Source of the DNA: Acanthosoma haemorrhoidale
Lineage: Eukaryota; Arthropoda; Insecta; Hemiptera; Acanthosomatidae
Assembly (NCBI GenBank): GCA_930367205.1
Contig: OV884014.1
Coordinates: 119,853,768-119,917,767 of the forward strand
DNA length: 64,000 bases
Direction: 5' to 3'
Part shown: positions 1 to 12,232 of the stretch, one piece after another
How the letters are laid out: every line of letters starts with the position of its first letter
Position numbering within the stretch: position 1 is the stretch's first letter
Made by a program: the position numbers and the translations under genes
Notes under the pieces: model-generated
Told to the model about the DNA's origin: nothing
The model's input: the letters and a program-made list of their open reading frames with translations, nothing else
The model's database searches: none

Positions 1-259
1 TTTGGACGATATTTTCTTTGTTTCGGTATCAGGAGAACATAATGGGACAGGAGCTAACTTACTAGCTCTAAATACGCATTTTAGTAAAAATTCGACTTTT
101 TGACGACATTTTTCTTGTTTTGGTATCAGGAGAACATAATGGGGCAGGTGCTAACGTACAAGCTATGAAATACGCATTTTTGTAAAATCTCAACTTTTTT
201 AAAATGTTTTCTTTGTTTTGGTATCAGGAGTACATAAAGGGGCAAGAGCTAACGTACAA
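1..259. repeat. Satellite A block (partial, window edge)
   Basis: About 2.7 A monomers, cut by the window edge. They include the tctaaatacgcattttagt variant and the aberrant last monomer (tttttaaaatgttttc, then ggagtacataaaggggc) that precedes almost every B block. The same text recurs at 4295-4553 and 9342-9600. Confidence 0.95.
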
Positions 260-720
260 GATCATACGATCGTATCATTTGCACTTATTGTATCACGTGA
301 TACAATCGTATGATTGAAGTTACAGTAAATATACTATTAAATAATGTCGATTATGACAGTGTACTGTATCATTGGCACTTATTGTATCACGTGATACGAT
401 CGTATGATTGAAGTCATGAATGAATATAACATCAAATGATGTCGATTATGATAGCGCACCATATCATTAGCACTTGTTGTATAATGTGATGTGATCGTAT
501 GATAAAAGTTACAAGTGAATATAAAATCAAATAATGTCGATTATAATAGTATAGCACATCATTGGCACTCATTATATCACGTGATACGATCGTATGATTA
601 AGGTTACGAGTGAATAAACTATTAAATGATGTCGAATATGATAGTGTACCGCATCATTGGCACTCATTATATCACTTGATACGATCGTATGATTGAAGTC
701 ACGAGTGAATATATCATCAA

Positions 721-1100
721 ATGATGTTGAATATGATTGTATAACGTGTCATTGGCAAACATTGTATCACGTGATACGATCGTATGATTAAAGTTACGAG
801 TGAATACAACATCAAATGATGTCGATTATGATAGTGTACCGCATCATTGGCACTCATTATATCACGTGATACGATCGTTTGATGAAAGTTACGAGTGAAT
901 ATAACATCAAATGATGTTGAATATGATTGTATAATGTGTCATTGGCAAACATTGTATCACGTGATACGATCGTATGATTAAAGTTACGAGTGAATACAAC
1001 ATCAAATGATGTCGATTATGATAGTGTACCGCATCATTGGCACTCATTATATCACGTGATACGATCGTTTGATGAAAGTTACGAGTGAATATAACATCAA
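721..1100. repeat. 190-bp dimer tandem duplication inside B block 1
   Basis: Positions 721-910 and 911-1100 are the same pair of B monomers. They differ at few places, for example ataacgtgtc against ataatgtgtc and gtatgatta against gtttgatga. The extra dimer is absent from the matching segments starting at 4295 and 9342, so it was gained here or lost there. Confidence 0.85.
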
Positions 1101-1440
1101 ATAATGTCGAATAGGATTGTATAATGTATCATTAGCACTCATTGTTTCACGTGATACGATCGTATGATTAAAGTTACGAGTAAATATAACATCAAATGAT
1201 GTCGAATATGATAATGTACCGTATCGTTAGCACTCATTGTATCACGTGATACGATCGTATGATGAAAGTTACGAGTAAATATACTATTAAATAATGTCGA
1301 TTATGATAGTGTACCGCATTACTGGCACTCATTATATCACGTGATACGATCGTATGATTGAAGTCACGAGTGAATATAACATCAAATGATGTCAATTATG
1401 ATAGTGTTCCGTATCATAAGCACTCATTGTATCACGTGAT

Positions 1441-1535
1441 ACGATCGTATGATGAAAGTTACAAGTAAATATACTATTAAATGATGTCGATTATGACAGT
1501 GTACCGTACCATTGGCACTCATAGTATCACGTGAT
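1441..1535 (+). repeat. Satellite B reference monomer (95 bp)
   Basis: This is a typical monomer of the second satellite family. Successive acgatcgtat cores at 1441, 1536, 1631 and 1726 (the last reads atgatcgtat) are exactly 95 bp apart. The monomer runs from the core through a gatgaaag or gattgaag segment, an aagt or gagt-gaatata segment, the acatca-aa-tgatgt dyad or a ctattaaatgatg variant, a gattatgat-agtgtacc segment, and a cattggcactcat segment that leads into the next tatcacgtgata palindrome. A consensus-like copy has about 15 C and 19 G (36% G+C) and six CpG. No similarity to a known family is claimed; no database search was possible. Confidence 0.95.
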
Positions 1536-3556
1536 ACGATCGTATGATTGAAGTCACGAATGAATATAACATCAAATGATGTCGATTATGATAGTGTACC
1601 GCATCATTAGCACACATTGTATCACGTGGTACGATCGTATGATTAAAGTTACGAGTGAAGATAACATCAAATGATGTCGATTATAATAGTGTACCGTACC
1701 ATTGGCACTCATAGTATCACGTGATATGATCGTATGATTGAAGTCAAGAGTGAATATAATATCAAATGATGTCAATTATGATAGTGTACCGCATCATTGG
1801 CACTCATTGTTTCACGTGATACGATCGTATGATTAAAGTTACAGGTGAATATAACATCAAATGATGTCGATTATGATAGTGTACCGCATCATTGGCACTC
1901 ATTATATCACGTGATACGATCGTTTGATGAAAGTTACGAGTGAATATAACATCAAATGATGTCGAATAGGATTGTATAATGTATCATTAGCACTCATTGT
2001 TTCACGTGATACGATCGTATGATTAAAGTTACGAGTGAATATAACATCAAATAATGTTGAATATGATTGTATAATGTATCATTAGCACTCATTGTTTCAC
2101 GTGATACGATCGTATGATTGAAGTCAAGAGTGAATATAATATCAAATGATGTCAATTATGATAGTGTTCCGTATCATAAGCACTAATTGTATCACGTGAT
2201 ACGATCGTATGATGAAAGTTACAAGTAAATATACTATTAAATGATGTCGATTATGACAGTGTACCGTACCATTGGCACTCATAGTATCACGTGATACGAT
2301 CGTATGATTGAAGTCACAAGTGAATATAATATCAAATGATGTCAATTATGATAGTGTACCGCATCATTGGCACTCATTATATCACTTGATACGATCGTAT
2401 GATTGAAGTCACGAGTGAATATATTATCAAATGATGTTGAATATGATTGTATAATGTGTCATTGGCACACATTGTATCACGTGATACGATCGTATGATTA
2501 AAGTTACGAGTGAATGCAACATCAAATGATGTCGATTATGATAGTGTACCGCATCATTGGCACTCATTATATCACGTGATACGATCGTATGATGAAAGTT
2601 ACGAGTGAATATAACATCAAATGATGTCGAATAGGATTGTATAATGTATCATTAGCACTCATTGTTTCACGTGATACGATCGTATGATTAAAGTTACGAT
2701 TGGAGATACTAATAAATGATGTTGAATATAATAGTGCACCATATCATTAGCACTTATTGTATCATGTGATGCGATCATATGATTAAAGTTACAAGTGAAT
2801 ATAACATCAAATGATGTCGATTATAATAGTGTACCGCATCATTTGCACTCATTATATCACGTGATACTATCGTATGATTGAAGTCACGAGTGAATATAAC
2901 ATCAAATAATGCTAAATATGATTGTATAGTGTAGCATTGACACTCATTGTATCACGAGATACGATCGTATGATTGAAGTCACGAGTGAATATAACATCAA
3001 ATGATGTTGAATATGATTGTATAATGTATCATTAGCACTCATTGTTTCACGTGATACGATCGTATGATTAAAGTTACAGGTGAATATAACATCAAATCAT
3101 GTCGATTATGATAGTGTACCGCATCATTGGCACTCATTATATCACGTGATACTATCGTATGATTGAAGTCACGAGTGAATATAACATCAAATGATGCTAC
3201 ATATGATTGTATAGTGTATCATTAGCACTCATTGTTTCACGTGATACGATCGTATGATTAAAGTTACGAGTAAATATAACATCAAATGATGTTGAATATG
3301 ATTGTATTATGTATCATTAGCACTCATTGTTTCACGTGATACGATCGTATGATTAAAGTTACAGGTGAATATAACATCAAATGATGTCGATTATGATAGT
3401 GTACTGCATCATTGGCACTCATTATATCACGTGATACGATCGTATGATGAAAGTTACGAGTGAATATACTATTAAATGATGTCGATTATGATAGTGTACC
3501 GCATCATTGGCACTAATTGTATCACGTGATACGATCGTATGATCAAAGCTACGAGT

Positions 3557-4553
3557 TAACATAATAGGGCAGGTATTATTGTACCAGCTATGAAATACGC
3601 ATTTTTGTAAAATTCAACTTTTGGACGATATTTTTCTTGTTTTGGTATGAGGAAATCATAATTGTTCAGGAGCTGCCGTACCAGCTATAAAATACTCTTA
3701 TATGTAAAAATTTAACTTTTCGACGATATTTTCCTTGTTTTGGTATCAGGAGAACATAATGGGGCAGGAGCTAACTTACTATCTATGAAATACGCATTTT
3801 CGAAAAATTCGACTTTTTGACGATATTTTCCTTGATTTCGTATCAGGAGAACATAAAAGAGCAGGAGCTAACGTTCCAGCTATGAAATACCCATTTTTTA
3901 AAAATTCGACTTTTTGACGATATTTTCGTATCAGGAGAACATAATGGGGAAGGAGCTGACGTACCAGCTATGAAATACGCAATTTTTGTAAAAATTTGAG
4001 TTTTCGACGATATTTTCCTTGTTTTGGTATCAGGAGAACATAATGGGGCAGGAGCTAACGTACTAGCTATGAAATACGCATTTTCGAAAAATTGGACTTT
4101 TTGACGATATTTTCTTTGATTTCGTATCAGGAGAACATAAAAGAGCAGGAGCTAACGTTCCAGCTATAAAATACCCATTTTTTAAAAATTCAACTTTTTG
4201 ACGATATTTTCCTTGTTTTCGTATCAGGAGAAAATAATAGGGTTGGAGCTAACGTACCAGCTATGAAATACGCAATTTTTGTAAAAATTTGACTTTTGGA
4301 CGATATTTTCTTTGTTTCGGTATCAGGAGAACATAATGGGACAGGAGCTAACTTACTAGCTCTAAATACGCATTTTAGTAAAAATTCGACTTTTTGACGA
4401 CATTTTTCTTGTTTTGGTATCAGGAGAACATAATGGGGCAGGTGCTAACGTACAAGCTATGAAATACGCATTTTTGTAAAATCTCAACTTTTTTAAAATG
4501 TTTTCTTTGTTTTGGTATCAGGAGTACATAAAGGGGCAAGAGCTGACGTACAA
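3557..4553. repeat. Satellite A block (997 bp)
   Basis: About ten A monomers with the usual diverged edge monomers: aggtattattgtaccagc at the entry, and ggagtacataaaggggc at the exit. A short-form monomer lacking ccttgtttt begins near 3916, and a gggttgg variant lies near 4235. The block has the same length and almost the same text as 8604-9600, at an offset of 5,047 bp. Confidence 0.95.
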
Positions 4554-7280
4554 GATCATACGATCGTATCATTTGCCCTTATTGTATCACGTGATACAAT
4601 CGTATGATTGAAGTTACAGTAAATATACTATTAAATAATGTCGATTATGACAGTGTACTGTATCATTGGCACTTATTGTATCACGTGATACGATCGTATG
4701 ATTGAAGTCATGAATGAATATAACATCAAATGATGTCGATTATGATAGCGCACCATATCATTAGCACTTGTTGTATAATGTGATGTGATCGTATGATAAA
4801 AGTTACAAGTGAATATAAAATCAAATAATGTCGATTATAATAGTATAGCACATCATTGGCACTCATTATATCACGTGATACGATCGTATGATTAAGGTTA
4901 CGAGTGAATAAACTATTAAATGATGTCGAATATGATAGTGTACCGCATCATTGGCACTCATTATATCACGTGATACGATCGTATGATTGAAGTCACGAGT
5001 GAATATATCATCAAATGATGTTGAATATGATTGTATAATGTGTCATTGGCAAACATTGTATCACGTGATACGATCGTATGATTAAAGTTACGAGTGAATA
5101 CAACATCAAATGATGTCGATTATGATAGTGTACCGCATCATTGGCACTCATTATATCACGTGATACGATCGTTTGATGAAAGTTACGAGTGAATATAACA
5201 TCAAATGATGTCGAATAGGATTGTATAATGTATCATTAGCACTCATTGTTTTACGTGATACGATCGTATGATTAAAGTTACGAGTGAATATACTATTAAA
5301 TGATGTCGATTATGATAGTGTACCGCATCATTGGCACTAATTGTATCACGTGGTACGATCGTATGATTAAAGTTACGAGTGAAGATAACATCAAATGATG
5401 TCGATTATAATAGTGTACCGTACCATTGGCACTCATAGTATCACGTGATATGATCGTATGATTGAAGTCAAGAGTGAATATAATATCAAATGATGTCAAT
5501 TATGATAGTGTACCGCATCATTGGCACTCATTGTTTCACGTGATACGATCGTATGATTAAAGTTACAGGTGAATATAACATCAAATGATGTAGATTATGA
5601 TAGTGTACCGCATCATTGGCACTCATTATATCACGTGATACGATCGTTTGATGAAAGTTACGAGTGAATATAACATCAAATGATGTCGAATAGGATTGTA
5701 TAATGTATCATTAGCACTCATTGTTTCACGTGATACGATCGTATGATTAAAGTTACGAGTGAATATAACATCAAATAATGTTGAATATGATTGTATAATG
5801 TATCATTAGCACTCATTGTTTCACGTGATACGATCGTATGATTAAAGTTACGAGTAAATATAACATCAAATGATGTCGATTATAATAGTGTTCCGTATCA
5901 TAAGCACTCATTGTATCACGTGATACGATCGTATGATGAAAGTTACAAGTAAATATACTATTAAATGATGTCGATTATGACAGTGTACCGTACCATTGGC
6001 ACTCATAGTATCACGTGATACGATCGTATGATTGAAGTCACAAGTGAATATAATATCAAATGATGTCAATTATGATAGTGTACCGCATCATTGGCACTCA
6101 TTATATCACTTGATACGATCGTATGATTGAAGTCACGAGTGAATATACTATCAAATGATGTTGAATATGATTGTATAATGTGTCATTGGCACACATTGTA
6201 TCACGTGATACGATCGTATGATTAAAGTTACGAGTGAATGCAACATCAAATGATGTCGATTATGATAGTGTACCGCATCATTGGCACTCATTATATCACG
6301 TGATACGATCGTATGATGAAAGTTACGAGTGAATATAACATCAAATGATGTCGAATAGGATTGTATAATGTATCATTAGCACTCATTGTTTCACGTGATA
6401 CGATCGTATGATTAAAGTTACGATTGGAGATACTAATAAATGATGTTGAATATAATAGTGCACCATATCATTAGCACTTATTGTATCATGTGATGCGATC
6501 ATATGATTAAAGTTACAAGTGAATATAACATCAAATGATGTCGATTATAATAGTGTACCGCATCATTTGCACTCATTATATCACGTGATACTATCGTATG
6601 ATCGAAGTCACGAGTGAATATAACATCAAATAATGCTAAATATGATTGTATAGTGTAGCATTGACACTCATTGTATCACGAGATACGATCGTATGATTGA
6701 AGTCACGAGTGAATATAACATCAAATGATGTTGAATATGATTGTATAATGTATCATTAGCACTCATTGTTTCACGTGATACGATCGTATGATTAAAGTTA
6801 CAGGTGAATATAACATCAAATCATGTCGATTATGATAGTGTACCGCATCATTGGCACTCATTATATCATGTGATACTATCGTATGATTGAAGTCACGAGT
6901 GAATATAACATCAAATGATGCTACATATGATTGTATAGTGTATCATTAGCACTCATTGTTTCACGTGATACGATCGTATGATTAAAGTTACGAGTAAATA
7001 TAACATCAAATGATGTTGAATATGATTGTATTATGTATCATTAGCACTCATTGTTTCACGTGATACGATCGTATGATTAAAGTTACAGGTGAATATAACA
7101 TCAAATGATGTCGATTATGATAGTGTACCGCATCATTGGCACTCATTATATCACGTGATACTATCGTATAATGAAAGTTACGAGTGAATATACTATTAAA
7201 TGATGTCGATTATGATAGTGTACCGCATCATTGGCACTAATTGTATCACGTGATACGATCGTATGATCAAAGCTACGAGT
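4554..7280. repeat. Satellite B block 2 (2,727 bp)
   Basis: About 29 B monomers. The block starts with the same 59-bp-deleted first monomer as block 1. From about 4972 on, its order of variant monomers is repeated almost exactly at 28.9-31.1 kb, except that one 95-bp monomer present here is missing there. It ends in the normal gctacgagt exit. Confidence 0.95.
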
Positions 7281-7399
7281 TAACATAATAGGGCAGGTAT
7301 TATTGTACCAGCTATGAAATACGCATTTTTGTAAAATTCAACTTTTGGACGATATTTTTCTTGTTTTGGTATGAGGAAATCATAATTGTTCAGGAGCTG
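7281..7399. repeat. Truncated satellite A fragment (119 bp)
   Basis: Only the entry part of an A block is present: one and a bit edge monomers, from taacataatagggcagg to caggagctg. It is cut off abruptly and followed by mid-monomer satellite B text. An identical-length fragment with the same break lies at 31079-31197. Confidence 0.93.
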
Positions 7400-8603
7400 T
7401 GTGTACCGCATCATTGGCACTCATTATATCACTTGATACGATCGTATGATTGAAGTCACGAGTGAATATACTATCAAATGATGTTGAATATGATTGTATA
7501 ATGTGTCATTGGCACACATTGTATCACGTGATACGATCGTATGATTAAAGTTACGAGTGAATGCAACATCAAATGATGTCGATTATGATAGTGTACCGCA
7601 TCATTGGCACTCATTATATCACGTGATACGATCGTATGATGAAAGTTACGAGTGAATATAACATCAAATGATGTCGAATAGGATTGTATAATGTATCATT
7701 AGCACTCATTGTTTCACGTGATACGATCGTATGATTAAAGTTACGATTGGAGATACTAATAAATGATGTTGAATATAATAGTGCACCATATCATTAGCAC
7801 TTATTGTATCATGTGATGCGATCATATGATTAAAGTTACAAGTGAATATAACATCAAATGATGTCGATTATAATAGTGTACCGCATCATTTGCACTCATT
7901 ATATCACGTGATACTATCGTATGATTGAAGTCACGAGTGAATATAACATCAAATAATGCTAAATATGATTGTATAGTGTAGCATTGACACTCATTGTATC
8001 ACGAGATACGATCGTATGATTGAAGTCACGAGTGAATATAACATCAAATGATGTTGAATATGATTGTATAATGTATCATTAGCACTCATTGTTTCACGTG
8101 ATACGATCGTATGATTAAAGTTACAGGTGAATATAACATCAAATCATGTCGATTATGATAGTGTACCGCATCATTGGCACTCATTATATCACGTGATACT
8201 ATCGTATGATTGAAGTCACGAGTGAATATAACATCAAATGATGCTACATATGATTGTATAGTGTATCATTAGCACTCATTGTTTCACGTGATACGATCGT
8301 ATGATTAAAGTTACGAGTAAATATAACATCAAATGATGTTGAATATGATTGTATTATATATCATTAGCACTCATTGTTTCACGTGATACGATCGTATGAT
8401 TAAAGTTACAGGTGAATATAACATCAAATGATGTCGATTATGATAGTGTACCGCATCATTGGCACTCATTATATCACGTGATACTATCGTATAATGAAAG
8501 TTACGAGTGAATATACTATTAAATGATGTCGATTATGATAGTGTACCGCATCATTGGCACTAATTGTATCACGTGATACGATCGTATGATCAAAGCTACG
8601 AGT
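7400..8603. repeat. Satellite B block 3 (1,204 bp)
   Basis: About 12.7 B monomers that begin in mid-monomer (tgtgtaccgcatc) instead of at the usual palindromic junction. The block is a second copy of 6078-7280 at an offset of 1,323 bp, and ends in the normal exit. Confidence 0.93.
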
Positions 8604-9600
8604 TAACATAATAGGGCAGGTATTATTGTACCAGCTATGAAATACGCATTTTTGTAAAATTCAACTTTTGGACGATATTTTTCTTGTTTTGGTATGAGGA
8701 AATCATAATTGTTCAGGAGCTGCCGTACCAGCTATAAAATACTCTTATATGTAAAAATTTAACTTTTCGACGATATTTTCCTTGTTTTGGTATCAGGAGA
8801 ACATAATGGGGCAGGAGCTAACTTACTATCTATGAAATACGCATTTTCGAAAAATTCGACTTTTTGACGATATTTTCCTTGATTTCGTATCAGGAGAACA
8901 TAAAAGAGCAGGAGCTAACGTTCCAGCTATGAAATACCCATTTTTTAAAAATTCGACTTTTTGACGATATTTTCGTATCAGGAGAACATAATGGGGAAGG
9001 AGCTGACGTACGAGCTATGAAATACGCAATTTTTGTAAAAATTTGAGTTTTCGACGATATTTTCCTTGTTTTGGTATCAGGAGAACATAATGGGGCAGGA
9101 GCTAACGTACTAGCTATGAAATACGCATTTTCGAAAAATTGGACTTTTTGACGATATTTTCTTTGATTTCGTATCAGGAGAACATAAAAGAGCAGGAGCT
9201 AACGTTCCAGCTATAAAATACCCATTTTTTAAAAATTCAACTTTTTGACGATATTTTCCTTGTTTTCGTATCAGGAGAAAATAATAGGGTTGGAGCTAAC
9301 GTACCAGCTATGAAATACGCAATTTTTGTAAAAATTTGACTTTTGGACGATATTTTCTTTGTTTCGGTATCAGGAGAACATAATGGGACAGGAGCTAACT
9401 TACTAGCTCTAAATACGCATTTTAGTAAAAATTCGACTTTTTGACGACATTTTTCTTGTTTTGGTATCAGGAGAACATAATGGGGCAGGTGCTAACGTAC
9501 AAGCTATGAAATACGCATTTTTGTAAAATCTCAACTTTTTTAAAATGTTTTCTTTGTTTTGGTATCAGGAGTACATAAAGGGGCAAGAGCTAACGTACAA
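8604..9600. repeat. Satellite A block (997 bp)
   Basis: About ten A monomers, a near copy of 3557-4553. It includes the subtypes with ataaaagagcagg and with gggttgg. A small difference is cgagctatg near 9010 where the other copy has ccagctatg. Confidence 0.95.
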
Positions 9601-12232
9601 GATCATACGATCGTATCATTTGCACTTATTGTATCACGTGATACAATCGTATGATTGAAGTTACAGTAAATATACTATTAAATAATGTCGATTATGACAG
9701 TGTACTGTATCATTGGCACTTATTGTATCACGTGATACGATCGTATGATTGAAGTCACGAGTGAATATAACATCAAATGATGTCGATTATGATAGCGCAC
9801 CATATCATTAGCACTTGTTGTATAATGTGATGTGATCGTATGATAAAAGTTACAAGTGAATATAAAATCAAATAATGTCGATTATAATAGTATAGCACAT
9901 CATTGGCACTCATTATATCACGTGATACGATCGTATGATTAAGGTTACGAGTGAATAAACTATTAAATGATGTCGAATATGATAGTGTACCGCATCATTG
10001 GCACTCATTATATCACGTGATACGATCGTATGATTGAAGTCACGAGTGAATATATCATCAAATGATGTTGAATATGATTGTATAACGTGTCATTGGCAAA
10101 CATTGTATCACGTGATACGATCGTATGATTAAAGTTACGAGTGAATACAACATCAAATGATGTCGATTATGATAGTGTACCGCATCATTGGCACTCATTA
10201 TATCACGTGATACGATCGTTTGATGAAAGTTACGAGTGAATATAACATCAAATGATGTCGAATAGGATTGTATAATGTATCATTAGCACTCATTGTTTCA
10301 CGTGATACGATCGTATGATTAAAGTTACGAGTGAATATACTATTAAATGATGTCGATTATGATAGTGTACCGCATCATTGGCACTAATTGTATCACGTGA
10401 TACGATCGTATGATTAAAGTTACGAGTAAATATAACATCAAATGATGTCGAATATGATAATGTACCGTATCGTTAGCACTCATTGTATCACGTGATACGA
10501 TCGTATGATGAAAGTTACGAGTGAATATAACATCAAATGATGTCGATTATGATAGTGTACCTTATCATTGGCACTCATTATATCACGTGATACGATCGTA
10601 TAATGAAAGTTACGAGTAAATATACTATTAAATAATGTCGATTATGATAGTGTACCGCATTATTGGCACTCATTATATCACGTGATACGATCGTATGATT
10701 GAAGTCACGAGTGAATATAACATCAAATGATGCCAATTATGATAGTGTTCCGTATCATAAGCACTCATTGTATCACGTGATACGATCGTATGATGAAAGT
10801 TACAAGTAAATATACTATTAAATGATGTCGATTATGACAGTGTACCGTACCATTGGCACTCATAGTATCACGTGATACGATCGTATGATTGAAGTCACGA
10901 ATGAATATAACATTAAATAATGTCGATTATGATAGTGTACCGCATCATTAGCACACATTGTATCACGTGGTACGATCGTATGATTAAAGTTACGAGTGAA
11001 GATAACATCAAATGATGTCGATTATAATAGTGTACCGTACCATTGGCACTCATAGTATCACGTGATACGATCGTATGATTGAAGTCAAGAGTGAATATAA
11101 TATCAAATGATGTCAATTATGATAGTGTTCCGTATCATAAGCACTCATTGTATCACGTGATACGATCGTATGATGAAAGTTACAAGTAAATATACTATTA
11201 AATGATGTCGATTATGACAGTGTACCGTACCATTGGCACTCATAGTATCACGTGATACGATCGTATGATTGAAGTCACGAGTGAATATAATATCAAATGA
11301 TGTCAATTATGATAGTGTACCGCATCATTGGCACTCATTATATTACTTGATACGATCGTATGATTGAAGTCACGAGTGAATATATCATCAAATGATGTTG
11401 AATATGATTGTATAATGTGTCATTGGCACACATTGTATCACGTGATACGATCGTATGATTAAAGTTACGAGTGAATGCAACATCAAATGATGTCGATTAT
11501 GATAGTGTACAGCATCATTGGCACTCATTATATCTCGTGATACGATCGTATGATGAAAGTTACGAGTGAATATAACATCAAATGATGTCGAATAGGATTG
11601 TATAATGTATCATTAGCACTCATTGTTTCACGTGATACGATCGTATGATTAAAGTTACGATTGGAGATACTAATAAATGATGTTGAATATAATAGTGCAC
11701 CATATCATTAGCACTTATTGTATCATGTGATGCGATCGTATGATTGAAGTCACGAGTGAATATAATATCAAATGATGTCGATTATAATAGTGTACCGCAT
11801 CATTGGCACTCATTATATCACGTGATACTATCGTATAATGAAAGTTACAGGTGAATATAACATCAAATCATGTCGATTATGATAGTGTACCGCATCATTG
11901 GCACTCATTATATCACGTGATACTATCGTATGATTGAAGTCACGAGTGAATATAACATCAAATGATGCTAAATATGATTGTATTGTGTATCATTAGCACT
12001 CATTGTTTCACGTGATACGATCGTATGATTAAAGTTACGAGTAAATATAACATCAAATGATGTTGAATATGATTGTATAATGTATCATTAGCACTCATTA
12101 TTTCACGTGATACGATCGTATGATTAAAGTTACAGGTGAATATAACATCAAATAATGTCGATTATGATAGTCTACCGCATCATTGGCACTAATTGTATCA
12201 CGTGATACGATCGTATGATCAAAGCTACGAGT
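9601..12232. repeat. Satellite B block 4 (2,632 bp)
   Basis: About 28 B monomers. It is the third and last block to start with the 59-bp-deleted first monomer. Positions 9613-11697 recur at 17173-19257 with a constant 7,560-bp offset. Near the right end the penultimate monomers are shortened relative to other blocks, and one copy reads agtctaccgc. Confidence 0.95.

Larger units (their letters stand above)
260..3556. repeat. Satellite B block 1 (3,297 bp)
   Basis: About 35 B monomers, the longest B block of the window. The first monomer carries a 59-bp internal deletion (gatcatacgatcgtat joined straight to catttgcac). A two-monomer, 190-bp segment is duplicated at 721-910 and 911-1100. Many monomers have tttcacgtga in place of tatcacgtga. 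The block ends in gatcaaagctacgagt, the standard exit into satellite A. Confidence 0.95.
6078..8723. repeat. 1,323-bp tandem duplication spanning B and A text
   Basis: Segment 6078-7400 is repeated as 7401-8723. Markers checked by position are taccgcatca at 6081 and 7404, and gtatgatcaa at 7261 and 8584. The copy contains the end of a B block and the start of an A block, so its internal joint at 7399/7400 fuses A text to B text out of the normal phase. Confidence 0.9.

Noticed and set aside
1441..1535. Point centromere of the budding-yeast type
   Set aside because: Only the CDEI-like octamer is present. There is no single AT-rich CDEII of the right length with a CDEIII beside it, and the motif is repeated hundreds of times.
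1572..1775. Recurring 67-codon open frame on the minus strand (also at 2142, 5296, 10913, 14318, 18473, 22064 and 29189)
   Set aside because: It spans just over two 95-bp monomers, begins at a TTG rather than an ATG, and appears only where particular monomer variants adjoin. It has no recognisable domain, and its recurrence follows the DNA repeat. I take it as a chance frame in the satellite.
260..3556. CRISPR-like periodic direct repeats
   Set aside because: The whole 95-bp unit is repeated, with no unique spacers, and no cas gene is present. This is satellite structure.
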